Positions 15,774 to 25,792 are shown, counted from the first letter of the stretch. The stretch is DNA of 64,000 bases from Curtobacterium salicis (GCF_011759505.1 NZ_JAAOYO010000004.1:62001-126000), one strand, 5' to 3'. Program-made: numbers and translations. The notes: generated from the sequence alone by a model not told the origin.

Positions 15774-17018
15774 TCAGCGGGCACGCGGCAAGGTGCGCGC
15801 CCGACGCCACCCGGCGATCTGTCTCAGGCTGACCTTCGACCCGTACTGGGCGACCGAGTGCCGGAACAGGTACTCCGCGAACCAGAGCAGCACGCCCGCC
15901 ACCACGAACACCTCGACGATGCACGCGATCGTCTCGACGACCGACAGCGACCCCACGGCGTTCCGCACCATCGCGGTGACCGGCGTGAACGTCGGGAAGT
16001 AGGTGAAGAAGGCGGCGATCGGCGAGGACGGCGTCGTCGTCACGAAGAACGCCGCGTACAGCGGGATGATGACCGCGAACAGCGCCGCCGACTGCAGCGT
16101 CGAGGCGTCCTTGATCGTCGGTACCGAGGCGCCGACCGCCACGAACAACGCCGACGCCAACAGCACCCCGCCGACGAGCAGCAGTGCACCCGCGACCATC
16201 CGCCACGGGTCCAGCGCGAACGTGCCGATGCGTCCGGCGACCAGGGGCAGCACCACGGCCAGCGACAGCAGCCCGGGCACCAGGAACACCCCGACCTGCA
16301 CGAGTCCGACCAGCAGCATCGCGATGACCTTGCCGCGGATCAGGGTGCCGGCGGTGACGGTGGTCAGGATCATCTCGGAGATGCGGTTCTCCTTCTCCTC
16401 GACCACCACGGTCACCATGCGGGCGGCCAACAGGATCACGAGCCCGAAGAACGCGGCGACGTAGAGCAGCGGCGGCACGATCGACAGCCAGCCCGGGGCG
16501 ACCCGCCCGTCGGCGTAGGTGGTGACCGTCGCGTCCGGTGGCGAGCGGAGGATGTGCACGGCCTCGGGGTCGTCGACCTGCGCCGCGACGCTCTGCTCCA
16601 GCACCCGCTGCGCCAGGGCCGAGTACCCGGTGTTGGCGAACAGCCCGCGGTCCGCCCCGAGCACCGTGACGGGGGTCGTGGACGGCCGCACCGGGAACTC
16701 GAAGAACGCGTCGAGGTGTCCGGCGCGGACAGCTGCTCGGTCCGCGGCCGGGTCGGTGGACGGGGACCCGCCCCACTTCGCCGCGACGGACTCGGACACC
16801 AGACCGGAACGGTCGACGTAGTGGAACGGCGTGCGGGCTGCGGACCCGCTCGAGATCGCGGAGTCCGTGCCGGCCGCCTGACCGACCCCGACGAGCAGCG
16901 ACACGACGATGACGACGAGCGGCAGCGCGAGGGTGCCGATCCAGAAGGCGGGCTTCTTCACCGCGCGGACGAACTCGAACCGGACGACGGTGCCCAGACG
17001 GCTCGGGGTGCGGCTCAT
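15774..17018 (-). CDS. ABC-2 type exporter permease, NatB-like
   Basis: This 414-residue permease has one N-terminal span (PAFWIGTLALPLVVIVVSLLVGVG), a large extracellular domain (about residues 50-190), then five to six spans. The family motif EEKENRISEMILTTVTAGTLIRGK lies at the membrane-cytoplasm edge and is typical of NatB/YhaP sodium or drug exporters. It pairs with the ATPase gene, whose stop overlaps its ATG by 4 bases. The substrate is unknown; Na+ is only the name-giving case. It converges on pnuC with a 30-base gap. Confidence 0.9.
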   Translation of the reverse strand: MSRTPSRLGTVVRFEFVRAVKKPAFWIGTLALPLVVIVVSLLVGVGQAAGTDSAISSGSAARTPFHYVDRSGLVSESVAAKWGGSPSTDPAADRAAVRAGHLDAFFEFPVRPSTTPVTVLGADRGLFANTGYSALAQRVLEQSVAAQVDDPEAVHILRSPPDATVTTYADGRVAPGWLSIVPPLLYVAAFFGLVILLAARMVTVVVEEKENRISEMILTTVTAGTLIRGKVIAMLLVGLVQVGVFLVPGLLSLAVVLPLVAGRIGTFALDPWRMVAGALLLVGGVLLASALFVAVGASVPTIKDASTLQSAALFAVIIPLYAAFFVTTTPSSPIAAFFTYFPTFTPVTAMVRNAVGSLSVVETIACIVEVFVVAGVLLWFAEYLFRHSVAQYGSKVSLRQIAGWRRARTLPRAR

Positions 17019-17986
17019 CGTGCCGCTCCGGCCGGGGCGGTCGGGCGGGCGGACGAAGCGCCGTCGGCCCGGGCCGCGTCGGTACCGGCGTCGTGCCCGT
17101 ACAGCTGCACGAAGATCTCGTCGAGGGGGATCCGGCGCATCTCGAACCCGGTGACGTGGACGTCGGCGGCCACGAGCTCCGCCAGGATGTCCGACCCGTC
17201 GGACTCGGCCGCGGCGGTCGGGACCAGGTAGGCGACGTGCCCCTCGTGCCGGGCGAGCCGGTAGCGGTCGGAGCGGGGGACCGGCCCGCTCAGCCCGACC
17301 TTCGCGACCGCTCCACCGAAGGCGTCCTGCACCTCGGGGATCGTGCCGTACGCGGCCGCGACGCCGTCCCGGAGCAGCACGATCCGGTCGCACAGCCGCT
17401 CGACCTCGTCCATGTGGTGGGTCACGAGGATGACGGTGGCCCCGTCGGCCTTCCGTTCGTCGACCAGGTCCAGGAGCAGCCGGCGGTTGACCGGGTCCAG
17501 GCCCTTCGTCGGTTCGTCGAGGATCAGCAGGCGCGGCCGGTCCATGATCGTGATGCCCAGCTGCACCTTCTGCTGCTGCCCACCGGAGAGCTTGTCGATG
17601 CGGACCTTCGCCTTGTCCGCCAGCCCGACGCGCTCCAGGTACTCCGTCGACCACCGGGTCGCCGGACCCCGGGGCGTCCCGCGCAGGGCCGCGAAGTACG
17701 TCATCACGTCGATGACCTTCTCTTTCCGGTAGAGCCCGCGCTCCTCCGGCAGGTACCCGATGCCGCCGGTGGCCGGCCGGTACGGTTCGCCGTCGATGGT
17801 GAGCGTGCCGGCGGTCGGCGCGGTGATGCCGAGGAGCGCACGGATCGTCGTGGTCTTGCCGGAGCCGTTGCTGCCGAGCAACCCGAACGTCTCACCGGGG
17901 GCGATGTCGAACGTCAGCCCGTCGACGACGTTCCGGTCGCCGAAGCGCATGACGAAGTCGCGGACGCTGATGGCTGCTCCGGCCAC
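17015..17986 (-). CDS. ABC exporter ATPase, NatA-like
   Basis: This 323-residue ATPase has Walker A GSNGSGKTT, the Q-loop region GGIGYLPEERGLYRK, signature LSGGQQQKVQ and Walker B LLILDEPTKGLDP. A C-terminal DUF4162-type domain (EGHVAYLVPTAAAESDGSD) is also present. YLPEERGLY is characteristic of the NatA/YhaQ group. It energises the adjacent permease. The GTG start at 17986 is preceded by AAGGGG and a TAGGGT -10 box (18010-18015, minus strand). A low-complexity Ala/Arg tail of about 25 residues ends the protein. Confidence 0.92.
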   Translation of the reverse strand: MAGAAISVRDFVMRFGDRNVVDGLTFDIAPGETFGLLGSNGSGKTTTIRALLGITAPTAGTLTIDGEPYRPATGGIGYLPEERGLYRKEKVIDVMTYFAALRGTPRGPATRWSTEYLERVGLADKAKVRIDKLSGGQQQKVQLGITIMDRPRLLILDEPTKGLDPVNRRLLLDLVDERKADGATVILVTHHMDEVERLCDRIVLLRDGVAAAYGTIPEVQDAFGGAVAKVGLSGPVPRSDRYRLARHEGHVAYLVPTAAAESDGSDILAELVAADVHVTGFEMRRIPLDEIFVQLYGHDAGTDAARADGASSARPTAPAGAAR

Positions 17987-18074
17987 GATGGACCCCTTCC
18001 GACGTGCCGACCCTACCCAGGCCGTCTGACGGACCGGGCCGTCGTCCGGCAGGCGCGTCGGCCGTGGCCCGGCT

Positions 18075-18139
18075 GGTTCCCGCGCTCAGCGACACGTTTC
18101 GGCCCGCGCACCGCGAGCGGTGTCGCTGGCCGCGGAACC
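18075..18139. terminator. Long imperfect stem-loop after threonine aldolase
   Basis: GGTTCC and CAGCGACAC on the left pair with GTGTCGCTG and GGAACC on the right. They enclose about 24 bases, with an interrupted GC-rich middle to each arm. It lies 18 bases beyond the stop of the threonine aldolase gene on the minus strand and before the NatA-like promoter, as expected for a terminator. Confidence 0.6.
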
Positions 18140-18156
18140 ACGGCGGCGCGCCCCCG

Positions 18157-19155
<999 letters not shown>

Positions 19156-19201
19156 CGGACAACGGTAACGCTGCCGACAGCCCGCTGGCGCACGCCCCGG
19201 C

Positions 19202-19207
19202 TACGGT
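19202..19207 (+). promoter_or_regulatory. -10 box TACGGT of a leaderless transcript
   Basis: TACGGT ends 7 bases before the ATG at 19215, so transcription should start at or next to the start codon. The same arrangement recurs at many genes in this window. Confidence 0.6.
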
Positions 19208-19214
19208 GTGCGAC

Positions 19215-20126
19215 ATGCAGACCCCCGCAGCCGGAACACTCCGCATCCTGCACCTGTCCGACACCCACCTGACCGGCGACGGCGCCCTGCACCAGGGCAC
19301 GGTCGACACGACGGCGGCCCTCCGCGCCCTGCTCGAGCACCTCGACGCGGTGCCCGGCGTCGGACTGGTCGTGATCTCCGGCGACGTGTCCGAGGACGGC
19401 TCGCCCGCGTCCTACGAGACCGCCCGGACGACGGTGGGCGGGTGGGCCGAGCGGCACGGTGCAGCCTTCCTCGCCGTGCCCGGCAACCACGACCAGCGCG
19501 CCGGCTTCCGGCAGGTCCTGGTGAACGGCCACGTCCTCGGCGAGGGCGGCCAGCAGCTCATGCACACCATGGAGCACCACGACCCGTCCGTCCCGGTACG
19601 GGGCCAGTCACTCGTCGCCGGGCGGCGGATCGTCACCGTCGACACGAGTGTCCCCGGCGCCGGGTACGGCGAGGTCAGCGAATCCGCGCTCGAGCACCTG
19701 CGCACCGCGCTCGCCGAGCCCTCCGAGCACGGGTCGGTCGTCGTCCTGCACCACCCGCCGCTGCCCGCGCCGACCGCGCTGCACGATGCCCTGAAGCTCC
19801 GGAACCCGGACGAGCTCGCCGAGGTGCTGCGAGGCACCGACGTCCGCGTCGTGCTCGGCGGGCACTACCACCACCACTTCGCTGGGTCGCTCGCGGGCGT
19901 CCCGGTCCTCGTCGCACCGGGCGTCGCGAACGACGCCGACGTGGCCGGCCCGTACGAGCAGGAGACCGCGCTCATCGGCACCGGTGCGCTCGTCGTCGAC
20001 CTCGCCACCGACGGCTCGCTCTGGTCGACACCCGTCCGGCTGCCCCGTCCGGACGCCGACCAGCAGGCACTACACCTCGACGAGGCGACCGCAGCCCGGA
20101 TCGCGGAGGCGTTCGGGCCGGCGTGA
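19215..20126 (+). CDS. Metallophosphoesterase, CpdA-like cyclic nucleotide phosphodiesterase family
   Basis: This 303-residue calcineurin-like phosphoesterase has all metal-binding blocks: LSDTHL, ISGDVSEDG, VPGNHDQR, VLHHPPLP and LGGHYHHHF. The GNHD and GHxHxH motifs, and the close similarity to the CpdA/Rv0805 group, suggest hydrolysis of 3',5'-cAMP or other phosphodiesters with a dinuclear metal centre. There is no signal peptide. The ATG at 19215 is preferred to the GTG at 19206 because the TACGGT -10 box overlaps the latter. Confidence 0.88.
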   Translation: MQTPAAGTLRILHLSDTHLTGDGALHQGTVDTTAALRALLEHLDAVPGVGLVVISGDVSEDGSPASYETARTTVGGWAERHGAAFLAVPGNHDQRAGFRQVLVNGHVLGEGGQQLMHTMEHHDPSVPVRGQSLVAGRRIVTVDTSVPGAGYGEVSESALEHLRTALAEPSEHGSVVVLHHPPLPAPTALHDALKLRNPDELAEVLRGTDVRVVLGGHYHHHFAGSLAGVPVLVAPGVANDADVAGPYEQETALIGTGALVVDLATDGSLWSTPVRLPRPDADQQALHLDEATAARIAEAFGPA

Positions 20127-20150
20127 CCGCCACGTCGGGACGCACCACCT

Positions 20151-20198
20151 GACGGCCGGGAGGCACGCGGCGGCCCCGCCCCGCGCCTCCCGGCCGTC
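20151..20198. terminator. Inverted repeat of the CGGGAGGC family
   Basis: GACGGCCGGGAGGC (20151-20164) and GCCTCCCGGCCGTC (20185-20198) are perfect 14-base complements around a GC-rich 20-base loop. It lies 25 bases past the phosphodiesterase stop and is likely its terminator. The GGGAGGC tip is shared with many other intergenic palindromes in this window. Confidence 0.75.
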
Positions 20199-20287
20199 GC
20201 GTCCGCACCTGCGAGTACCCCACATCCACGGACGGACCCGCGGCGGAGGCGAGTAGGACGGACGCACGACGTCCCGAGGAGGGTGAC

Positions 20288-21367
20288 ATGCGAACCGGTA
20301 GCGCAGTCCAGTACGAGCGGTACGGCGACTTCGACGTGGTCGAGGTCGTGCCACAGGAACGGCCCACACCCGGACCCGGCGAGGTGGTCGTCGAGGTCAT
20401 CTCCGCCGGCCTCAACCACATCGAGCGGTTCCTCCGCGAAGGCAAGCTGCAGGACCACATCCAGGTCGAGTTCCCGGCCCGTCAGGGTGTCGACCTCGCC
20501 GGCATCGTCCGTGCCCGCGGCGCCGGGGTGAAGGACCTGCGCGTCGGTGACGAGGTCATGGGCCACGCACCCGACGGCGGCTCGCACGCGACCTGGGTCG
20601 TGGTGCCCCGCGAGGCCGTCGTCATGAAGCCCACGCACGTCGGGTGGGAGGTCGCCGGCGGTCTCTACCTGGCCGGCTGCACCGCGGTCGACGTGGTCCG
20701 GAAGCTCCGCCTGGGCCCCGGCGACACCGTCGTCATCAGCGCCGCCGCCGGTGGCGTCGGCCACATCCAGTGCCAGCTCGCCCGCGACGCCGGCGCGACC
20801 GTGATCGGCCTCGGCAGTCCGAGGAACCACGACTACCTCCGCCAGATCGGCATCCTGCCCGTCGCCTACGGGGACGGTGAGGAGGCACGGATCACCGAGA
20901 TCGCGGACGGCCGGCCCGTCACCGCCTTCATCGACAACCACGGGGACGACTCCGCGCACGAGCTCGCGCTCCGACTGGGTGTCGACGAGAAGCGGTTCGT
21001 CTCGTCCGAGGCCCGGCGTGACGCGGAGCTCCGTTTCCTCCGCGCCCCGGCGTCCGACCCGGAGGCGAAGGAGCTCATCCTCTTCCTGGCCAAGGCCGTC
21101 GAGGACCGCCGCGTCCAGATCCTCATCTCGGGCTTCTACCCGTTCGAGTACATCGTCGACGCGTACGAGGACCTGGCCGAGATGCACTCCCGCGGCAAGG
21201 TCGTCGTGGGCATGCAGCCCGTCGAGACCGGAGCACGCCAGGACTGGTACCGGTCCGAGAAGGCCCGCGACCTGCGCGACCGCTACGCGGAGGAGAAGGC
21301 CGACGGCACGCTCGAGAGCGGGTCACCGGCATCGCGTGGCGCCGAGGGTGCGGTCTCGACCGGCTGA
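20288..21367 (+). CDS. NADP-dependent zinc-independent MDR oxidoreductase (quinone oxidoreductase-like)
   Basis: This 359-residue medium-chain dehydrogenase/reductase has an N-terminal GroES-like domain (GPGEVVVEVISAGLNHIE; FPARQGVDLAGIV; VGDEVMGH). A Rossmann domain follows, with AAAGGVGHIQCQLARDAGATVIG. The catalytic and structural zinc cysteines are absent, so it belongs with quinone oxidoreductases that reduce quinones or enones with NADPH. The C-terminal extension of about 45 residues (WYRSEKARDLRDRYAEEKADGT) is charged and unusual for the family. The ATG at 20288 follows GAGGAGGG. Confidence 0.9.
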   Translation: MRTGSAVQYERYGDFDVVEVVPQERPTPGPGEVVVEVISAGLNHIERFLREGKLQDHIQVEFPARQGVDLAGIVRARGAGVKDLRVGDEVMGHAPDGGSHATWVVVPREAVVMKPTHVGWEVAGGLYLAGCTAVDVVRKLRLGPGDTVVISAAAGGVGHIQCQLARDAGATVIGLGSPRNHDYLRQIGILPVAYGDGEEARITEIADGRPVTAFIDNHGDDSAHELALRLGVDEKRFVSSEARRDAELRFLRAPASDPEAKELILFLAKAVEDRRVQILISGFYPFEYIVDAYEDLAEMHSRGKVVVGMQPVETGARQDWYRSEKARDLRDRYAEEKADGTLESGSPASRGAEGAVSTG

Positions 21368-21404
21368 ACCGCCACCACCACCGGCCCTGCTCCAGGCCGC
21401 TGAC

Positions 21405-21440
21405 CGAGGACGTCCCCGCCGCGGGGCGGGGACGTCCTCG
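21405..21440. terminator. Perfect 16-bp bidirectional terminator
   Basis: CGAGGACGTCCCCGCC (21405-21420) and GGCGGGGACGTCCTCG (21425-21440) pair perfectly around loop GCGG. It lies between the convergent oxidoreductase and ABC permease genes and should serve both. Confidence 0.85.
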
Positions 21441-21445
21441 TCGGT

Positions 21446-22345
21446 TCAGCTGAGGATGTCCTTGCCGGCGAACCGGCCGTACGCCAGCGCCCCGAACACG
21501 ACCAGGTAGCCGAGCTGCAGGAGCGCGTTGCTGCCGAACGAGTCGAACGAGATCGGGTCGCGGAGCAGGTCGCCGAACCCGAGCCACAGGTGCGAGAACA
21601 GGTACGGGTGCAACCAGTCCAGCTGCGGCAGCTGGTCGAGCACCTGCGAGACGCCGGCCAGCACCACGGTGGCGGCCATCGCCCCGACGGGCACGTTGGT
21701 CAGCGTCGAGGCGAACAGCCCGATCGCGACCAACCCGAGCATCGAGAGGGTGACGTAGAGCGCGAGCAGCAGGGCACGACCCGCGTACGACCAGCCGTCG
21801 ACCTGGGTGCCGGACAGCAGCGTCACGGGCCCGATCGGGAACAGCACGGCACCGATCGCGGCGCCGACGAGCACGACGAGCAGGGTCGCGGCGAGGCAGA
21901 ACGCGATCGCGCCCGCCGTCTTCACCAGGATGAACCGCACCCGGCCGGTCGGAGCGACGAGCAGGTAGCGCAGGGTGCCGTGGCTCGCCTCGCCCGCGAC
22001 GGTGTCGCCGGCGACGACCCCGACGGTCAGCGGCAGGAACAGTGGGATCGAGACGGCCAGCGCGGTGAAGGCGACGAAGAGGCCGTTGTTCGTGATGTCG
22101 CCGAGGAAGGCCGGACCCCCGCTGTCTCCGTCGGTGGTCAGGCGGACGGCGACCGCGATGAGGATCGGCACGGCCGCCAGGGCACCGAGCATGGCCCAGG
22201 TGCGGCGGCGCCGGAAGACGAGCGCGAGTTCGGAGCCGAGCAGGGCGAACGAACGGGTCCGGCGCGCCGGGGCGGTGCCGCGGTCGGCGCTGCCGGTCGT
22301 CGCCGGGTGCTCGGCGGTGGTCGGGGTGGGCTCAGCCAGCGACAT
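21446..22345 (-). CDS. ABC-2 type exporter permease
   Basis: This 299-residue permease has a cytoplasmic N-terminus rich in Pro/Thr and a first span after RRRRTWAMLG. A large loop (TTDGDSGGPAFLGDITNNG) and five further spans follow, with the coupling motif GEASHGTLRYLLVAPTGRVRFILVKT. GEASHGTLRYLLVAP is typical of permeases paired with BcrA-type ATPases. The ATG at 22345 lies 14 bases inside the ATPase gene, so the two are translationally coupled. The substrate is unknown. Confidence 0.9.
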   Translation of the reverse strand: MSLAEPTPTTAEHPATTGSADRGTAPARRTRSFALLGSELALVFRRRRTWAMLGALAAVPILIAVAVRLTTDGDSGGPAFLGDITNNGLFVAFTALAVSIPLFLPLTVGVVAGDTVAGEASHGTLRYLLVAPTGRVRFILVKTAGAIAFCLAATLLVVLVGAAIGAVLFPIGPVTLLSGTQVDGWSYAGRALLLALYVTLSMLGLVAIGLFASTLTNVPVGAMAATVVLAGVSQVLDQLPQLDWLHPYLFSHLWLGFGDLLRDPISFDSFGSNALLQLGYLVVFGALAYGRFAGKDILS

Positions 22346-23345
22346 CGAATCCCTCTCCGGTGAGCGCGACGAACAGGTCCTCGAGCGTGCCGCCACCGAC
22401 GGCGAGCCCACGGACCCGGACGTCGGCGCGGACGAGTTCCGCGGTGATGGTCTCCGGTTCGACGTCCGCCACGAGGTCGGCGATGAGCACGTCGGACCCG
22501 CCGTCGCGTCTCGGAGCCAGGCCGAGGCGTCCGAGGACGACCGCGGCCTGCCCGACGTCCGGGGTGCGGACCGTCACGGTGCGGGCGCCGGCGGAGCGGA
22601 GGTCGTCGAGCGTTCCCTGCGCGACCAGCTGCCCGGTGCGCATCACGGCGGCGTGCGTGCAGACCTGTTCGATCTCGGCGAGCAGGTGGCTCGACACGAA
22701 GACCGTGGTGCCGTCGTCGGCCAGGGAACGGATGAGGTTGCGGACCTCGCGGGTGCCCTGCGGGTCGAGGCCGTTCGTGGGCTCGTCGAGCACCAGGAGT
22801 TCACGCGGCGTGAGCAGGGCGTTCGCCAGACCCAGGCGCTGCTTCATGCCGAGCGAGTACGCATGCGCCTTCTTGTCGGCCGCGTGGGTCAGCCCGACGC
22901 GGTCCAGGGCCCGTGCGACCCGGTCCTTCCGGCTGCGCGGGTCCGAGGTGGGGTCGGCGGCGTCGAACCGGGACAGGTTCGCCCGTCCCGACAGGTACGG
23001 GTAGAACGCCGGTCCCTCCACCAGGGCACCGACGCGGGGGAGCACCGATCGGAGCGCCGTGGGCATCGGCTCACCGAGCACCTGGATCGAACCGCCGGTC
23101 GCGCTCGAGAGCCCGAGCAGCATCCGGATCGTCGTGGTCTTGCCGGAACCGTTCGGGCCGAGGAACCCGAAGACCGAGCCGCGGGGGACGGCCAGGTCGA
23201 TGCCGTCCACCGCCCGCTGCTTGTGGAACACCTTGCGGAGTCCCTCGGTGCGGATGGCGAGGTCGGAGTCGGTCGCAGGAGCCGCAGCCGTGGCCGACGC
23301 CGCGCTGGTCCCCGGTGCCGCGGCCGCGTCGGTCCCCGTCGTCAC
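22332..23345 (-). CDS. ABC exporter ATPase, BcrA/drug type
   Basis: This 337-residue ATPase has an Ala/Thr-rich N-terminal tail (about 25 residues), Walker A GPNGSGKTT and the signature-equivalent YSLGMKQRLGLA. Walker B LLVLDEPTNGLDP and the H-loop SSHLLAEIEQ follow. A C-terminal domain (about 230-330) resembles the BcrA accessory domain. It drives the permease whose start overlaps its end. The GTG start lies only 10 bases after the LolA-like gene, so the three genes form one operon. Confidence 0.92.
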   Translation of the reverse strand: MTTGTDAAAAPGTSAASATAAAPATDSDLAIRTEGLRKVFHKQRAVDGIDLAVPRGSVFGFLGPNGSGKTTTIRMLLGLSSATGGSIQVLGEPMPTALRSVLPRVGALVEGPAFYPYLSGRANLSRFDAADPTSDPRSRKDRVARALDRVGLTHAADKKAHAYSLGMKQRLGLANALLTPRELLVLDEPTNGLDPQGTREVRNLIRSLADDGTTVFVSSHLLAEIEQVCTHAAVMRTGQLVAQGTLDDLRSAGARTVTVRTPDVGQAAVVLGRLGLAPRRDGGSDVLIADLVADVEPETITAELVRADVRVRGLAVGGGTLEDLFVALTGEGFDVAG

Positions 23346-23355
23346 GGCGCCGTCG

Positions 23356-24423
23356 TCACTTCGCCGCGGCGACCAGGGTCGAGACCGGCACCGCGCCGGC
23401 CAGGACCCGGCCGTCGTCGGTCAGGTACACCGACACGAGCGTCGTCTGGACGGCGCGACCACCCGCGACCGCGGTGGTGAGCTGGTCGAGCAGACCCGAG
23501 GCGTCGGCGTCGAGCCCGGCCTGGTCGGCGCTGCCGGCGGGGAGTGCCACGACCGTGTCCCACCCGCTGCCGGTGACCGTCGGGCGCTCGGCGCTGCCGG
23601 TGTTGTGGTGGCGGGCTCCGTGGCCCGGCGTGGCGTCGGAGAGGTCCTTCGTGCTGACGTCCGCGCCGGCCGGCGGGGTGAAGTCGAACAGGCGTGCCGC
23701 CGGGGCGCCGTAGTCGAGGCTGGTGAACCCGACCTGGAAGGCGGGGTCGGTCTGGCCGTCGGCCGTGACGGACGCGCGGAGGGGGAGTCCGGTCTGCTGG
23801 TCGACGGCGAGCTGGACCGAACCGACCAGGGTGTCGGAGGACTTCGGCGTGAGGGTCAGCAGCCAGGCGTCGTGCCCGGCGACCGAGGTGGCGACGGGCT
23901 TCGAGACCGTCGTGGTGGGCGTGATCGCGTCGACGGCCTGCTCGGCGACGTCCGTCGGGGTGGTCGTGCCGCTGCTCGGGGTCTGGGCGGACCGGCTGGG
24001 GAGCGTGGTCTTCGTCGCCGCGTGCTGCTTCGAGTCCCAGGTCCAGACGGTGCTGCCGTTGCGGATGAGGTCTTGCTCGGCGAGCTGCTCGGTGACCTGC
24101 ACGCGCTGCTTGCTCGCGCCGTCGACGTAGACGCGGGCGGTGTGCGACGCGGTGAGCAGGCTGAGGGCGTCCGAGGCTTCGCCCTCGAGCGAGGAGCCGC
24201 CGGCACCGGTGGGGAGCTCCGGCAGGCCCAGGTCGCTCGTCTGCGAGAGCTTGCCCGAGTACCGCGCGTCGGAGGACCCCGCGATGCTGGCGATCACGGC
24301 CGCCGCGGTCGGGTCGTTGCCGGCGATGGGGGTGGACGCGGCCTGCGCGATGACGGGAGCGGCGACGGCACCGGCCACGACGACGGGTGCGATCAGGGCC
24401 GGCAGCCAGACGGACTTCTTCAT
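23356..24423 (-). CDS. Exported LolA-fold protein (COG2834-like)
   Basis: This 355-residue secreted protein has an N-terminal signal (KKSVWLPALIAPVVVAGAVAAPVIAQA). The fold-typical blocks are ARVYVDGASKQRVQV, NGSTVWTWDSKQHAATKTTLP and LTLTPKSSDTLVGSVQLAVDQQTGLPLRASV. These match the LolA/LppX-like half-barrel that binds lipid or other hydrophobic molecules. There is no lipobox Cys, so it is secreted or anchored by the signal itself. It heads an operon with an ABC exporter, suggesting it shuttles or senses the exported hydrophobic substrate; that link is inferred from neighbourhood only. Confidence 0.82.
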   Translation of the reverse strand: MKKSVWLPALIAPVVVAGAVAAPVIAQAASTPIAGNDPTAAAVIASIAGSSDARYSGKLSQTSDLGLPELPTGAGGSSLEGEASDALSLLTASHTARVYVDGASKQRVQVTEQLAEQDLIRNGSTVWTWDSKQHAATKTTLPSRSAQTPSSGTTTPTDVAEQAVDAITPTTTVSKPVATSVAGHDAWLLTLTPKSSDTLVGSVQLAVDQQTGLPLRASVTADGQTDPAFQVGFTSLDYGAPAARLFDFTPPAGADVSTKDLSDATPGHGARHHNTGSAERPTVTGSGWDTVVALPAGSADQAGLDADASGLLDQLTTAVAGGRAVQTTLVSVYLTDDGRVLAGAVPVSTLVAAAK

Positions 24424-24557
24424 GGGTGGATCCCCTCGATGGAACGTCGGACCCCGCTGTGGAGCGCATCGGAGTCTCGAGCACGGTACGTCCGGCAACC
24501 GACAGAACGCTGTGCTCGCGTGGGCCGCCGGGCAGCCGACGTCCGGCCGCGCGGCGC

Positions 24558-24563
24558 TACGAT
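24558..24563 (+). promoter_or_regulatory. -10 box TACGAT upstream of the SorC-type regulator
   Basis: TACGAT lies 56 bases upstream of the ATG at 24620, giving a leader of about 50 bases that includes the GGGAGGA ribosome site (24604-24610). No clear -35 element is seen. Confidence 0.4.
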
Positions 24564-24619
24564 CGCGGTGTCGTCCGCACGCCCGGCCGACGGCACCAGA
24601 CCCGGGAGGACCGCGCTCG

Positions 24620-25678
24620 ATGTCCGACACGACCCCGTCCGACACGACCCCGTCCGACACGACCCCGTCCGCGTCGGTCCCGTCCGTCCCGGTCCGGGTC
24701 CCGGCCACGCCCGAGCAGCCGGCGTCCGCCACGTCGACGGAGAGCCAGCGATCCCGGTTCCCGCTCGACACCGTCTACCAGGCCGCGCGGATGTACTACC
24801 TCGAGGACGCCACCCAGAACGAGATCGCGACGCGCCTCGGGGTCTCCCGTCCGACGGTGAGTCGCCTGGTCTCCGAGGCCCGCCGTGCCGGCCTGGTCCG
24901 GATCGAGGTCGTCGACCCCTTCCAGGACGAGACCGTCGCCCTGGCCGAGCGGCTGCAGGTGGTGCTCGGGTTGCAGGCCGTGCACCTGGCCGCCGTCACC
25001 CACGCCGCGACCCTGGGCGTGGACCTCGCCGACCCGGTCGCCGCCGCCGTCGAGGGCATGCGACTGGCCCCGGGCGACGCCGTCCTGATGTCGTCGGGCA
25101 GCACGGTGCACGCGATCGCGCACGGGGCGATGCCGCCGATGCCGGGCGTGCAGCTCGTCCCGACCGTCGGCGGTCAGGCCGATCCGAACCAGTGGTTCCA
25201 GACGAACGAGATCACCCGGGCCGCAGCGGAGCGGTCCGGTGCGATCCCGACCTTCCTGTTCGCGCAGGCGCTGCCGTCGGAGGCGCTCCGTGCCTCCCTC
25301 GACGAGGACCCGGCGTTCCAGCACGTCGTGGGGCTGTGGAGTCGGGCGAAGGGCGCGATCCTCGGCATCGGCGCGCCGGTCGTCACGCGGGATGCGATGG
25401 CGCGCGGCCTGCCCGTCGACGACGACGTGTTCGACCGGGCCACGGGTGACGTCTGCCTCAACTTCACCGGCCCGGACGGCGAGCCGATCGAGTTCCCGGG
25501 CAGCGACCGGATGGTGCGGACCTCTCGACAGGTCCTCGCCGCCGTGCCGCACGCGGTCGGCGTGGCGGTCGGCGTGGTCAAGGTGCCGAGCATCATCAGC
25601 GCAGTCCGGGGTCGTCTGGTCAACGAGCTGGTCACGGACGCGGCGACGGCGCGGGCACTGCTCGACGCGCTCGCCTGA
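24620..25678 (+). CDS. SorC/DeoR-type sugar-binding transcriptional regulator
   Basis: This 352-residue regulator has an N-terminal helix-turn-helix (YLEDATQNEIATRLGVSRPTVSRLVSEARRAG, about residues 58-88). A C-terminal sugar-phosphate-binding domain with the ISOCOT fold follows (MSSGSTVHAIAHG; PTVGGQADPNQW; GIGAP). Members respond to phosphorylated sugars or polyols. The first 40 residues are a disordered Ser/Thr/Pro/Val stretch; they include three copies of the pentapeptide SDTTP made by a 15-base tandem repeat (24623-24667). No transport or sugar gene is adjacent, so the target is not evident. The ATG follows GGGAGGA. Confidence 0.88.
   Translation: MSDTTPSDTTPSDTTPSASVPSVPVRVPATPEQPASATSTESQRSRFPLDTVYQAARMYYLEDATQNEIATRLGVSRPTVSRLVSEARRAGLVRIEVVDPFQDETVALAERLQVVLGLQAVHLAAVTHAATLGVDLADPVAAAVEGMRLAPGDAVLMSSGSTVHAIAHGAMPPMPGVQLVPTVGGQADPNQWFQTNEITRAAAERSGAIPTFLFAQALPSEALRASLDEDPAFQHVVGLWSRAKGAILGIGAPVVTRDAMARGLPVDDDVFDRATGDVCLNFTGPDGEPIEFPGSDRMVRTSRQVLAAVPHAVGVAVGVVKVPSIISAVRGRLVNELVTDAATARALLDALA
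24623..24667 (+). repeat. Three tandem 15-base repeats in a coding N-terminus
   Basis: TCCGACACGACCCCG is repeated three times without a mismatch at 24623, 24638 and 24653. In frame, each unit encodes SDTTP. Unit loss or gain would keep the reading frame and only alter the length of a disordered tail. Confidence 0.9.
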
Positions 25679-25792
25679 CCGGTCGGGAGGCCCGGCGCAC
25701 CTCAGCGTGCGTGCCGCCGGTTCGATCGCCACGGCGGGCCGCCAGCAGGAGCCGAGCCGTCCCTCCCGTCCGCCGTGGCCGGGCCGTACCGG

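Noticed and set aside
24140-24619. Longer N-terminus for the first SorC-type regulator
   Set aside because: The upstream residues overlap the divergent LolA-like gene, and there is a good ribosome site directly before the ATG at 24620.
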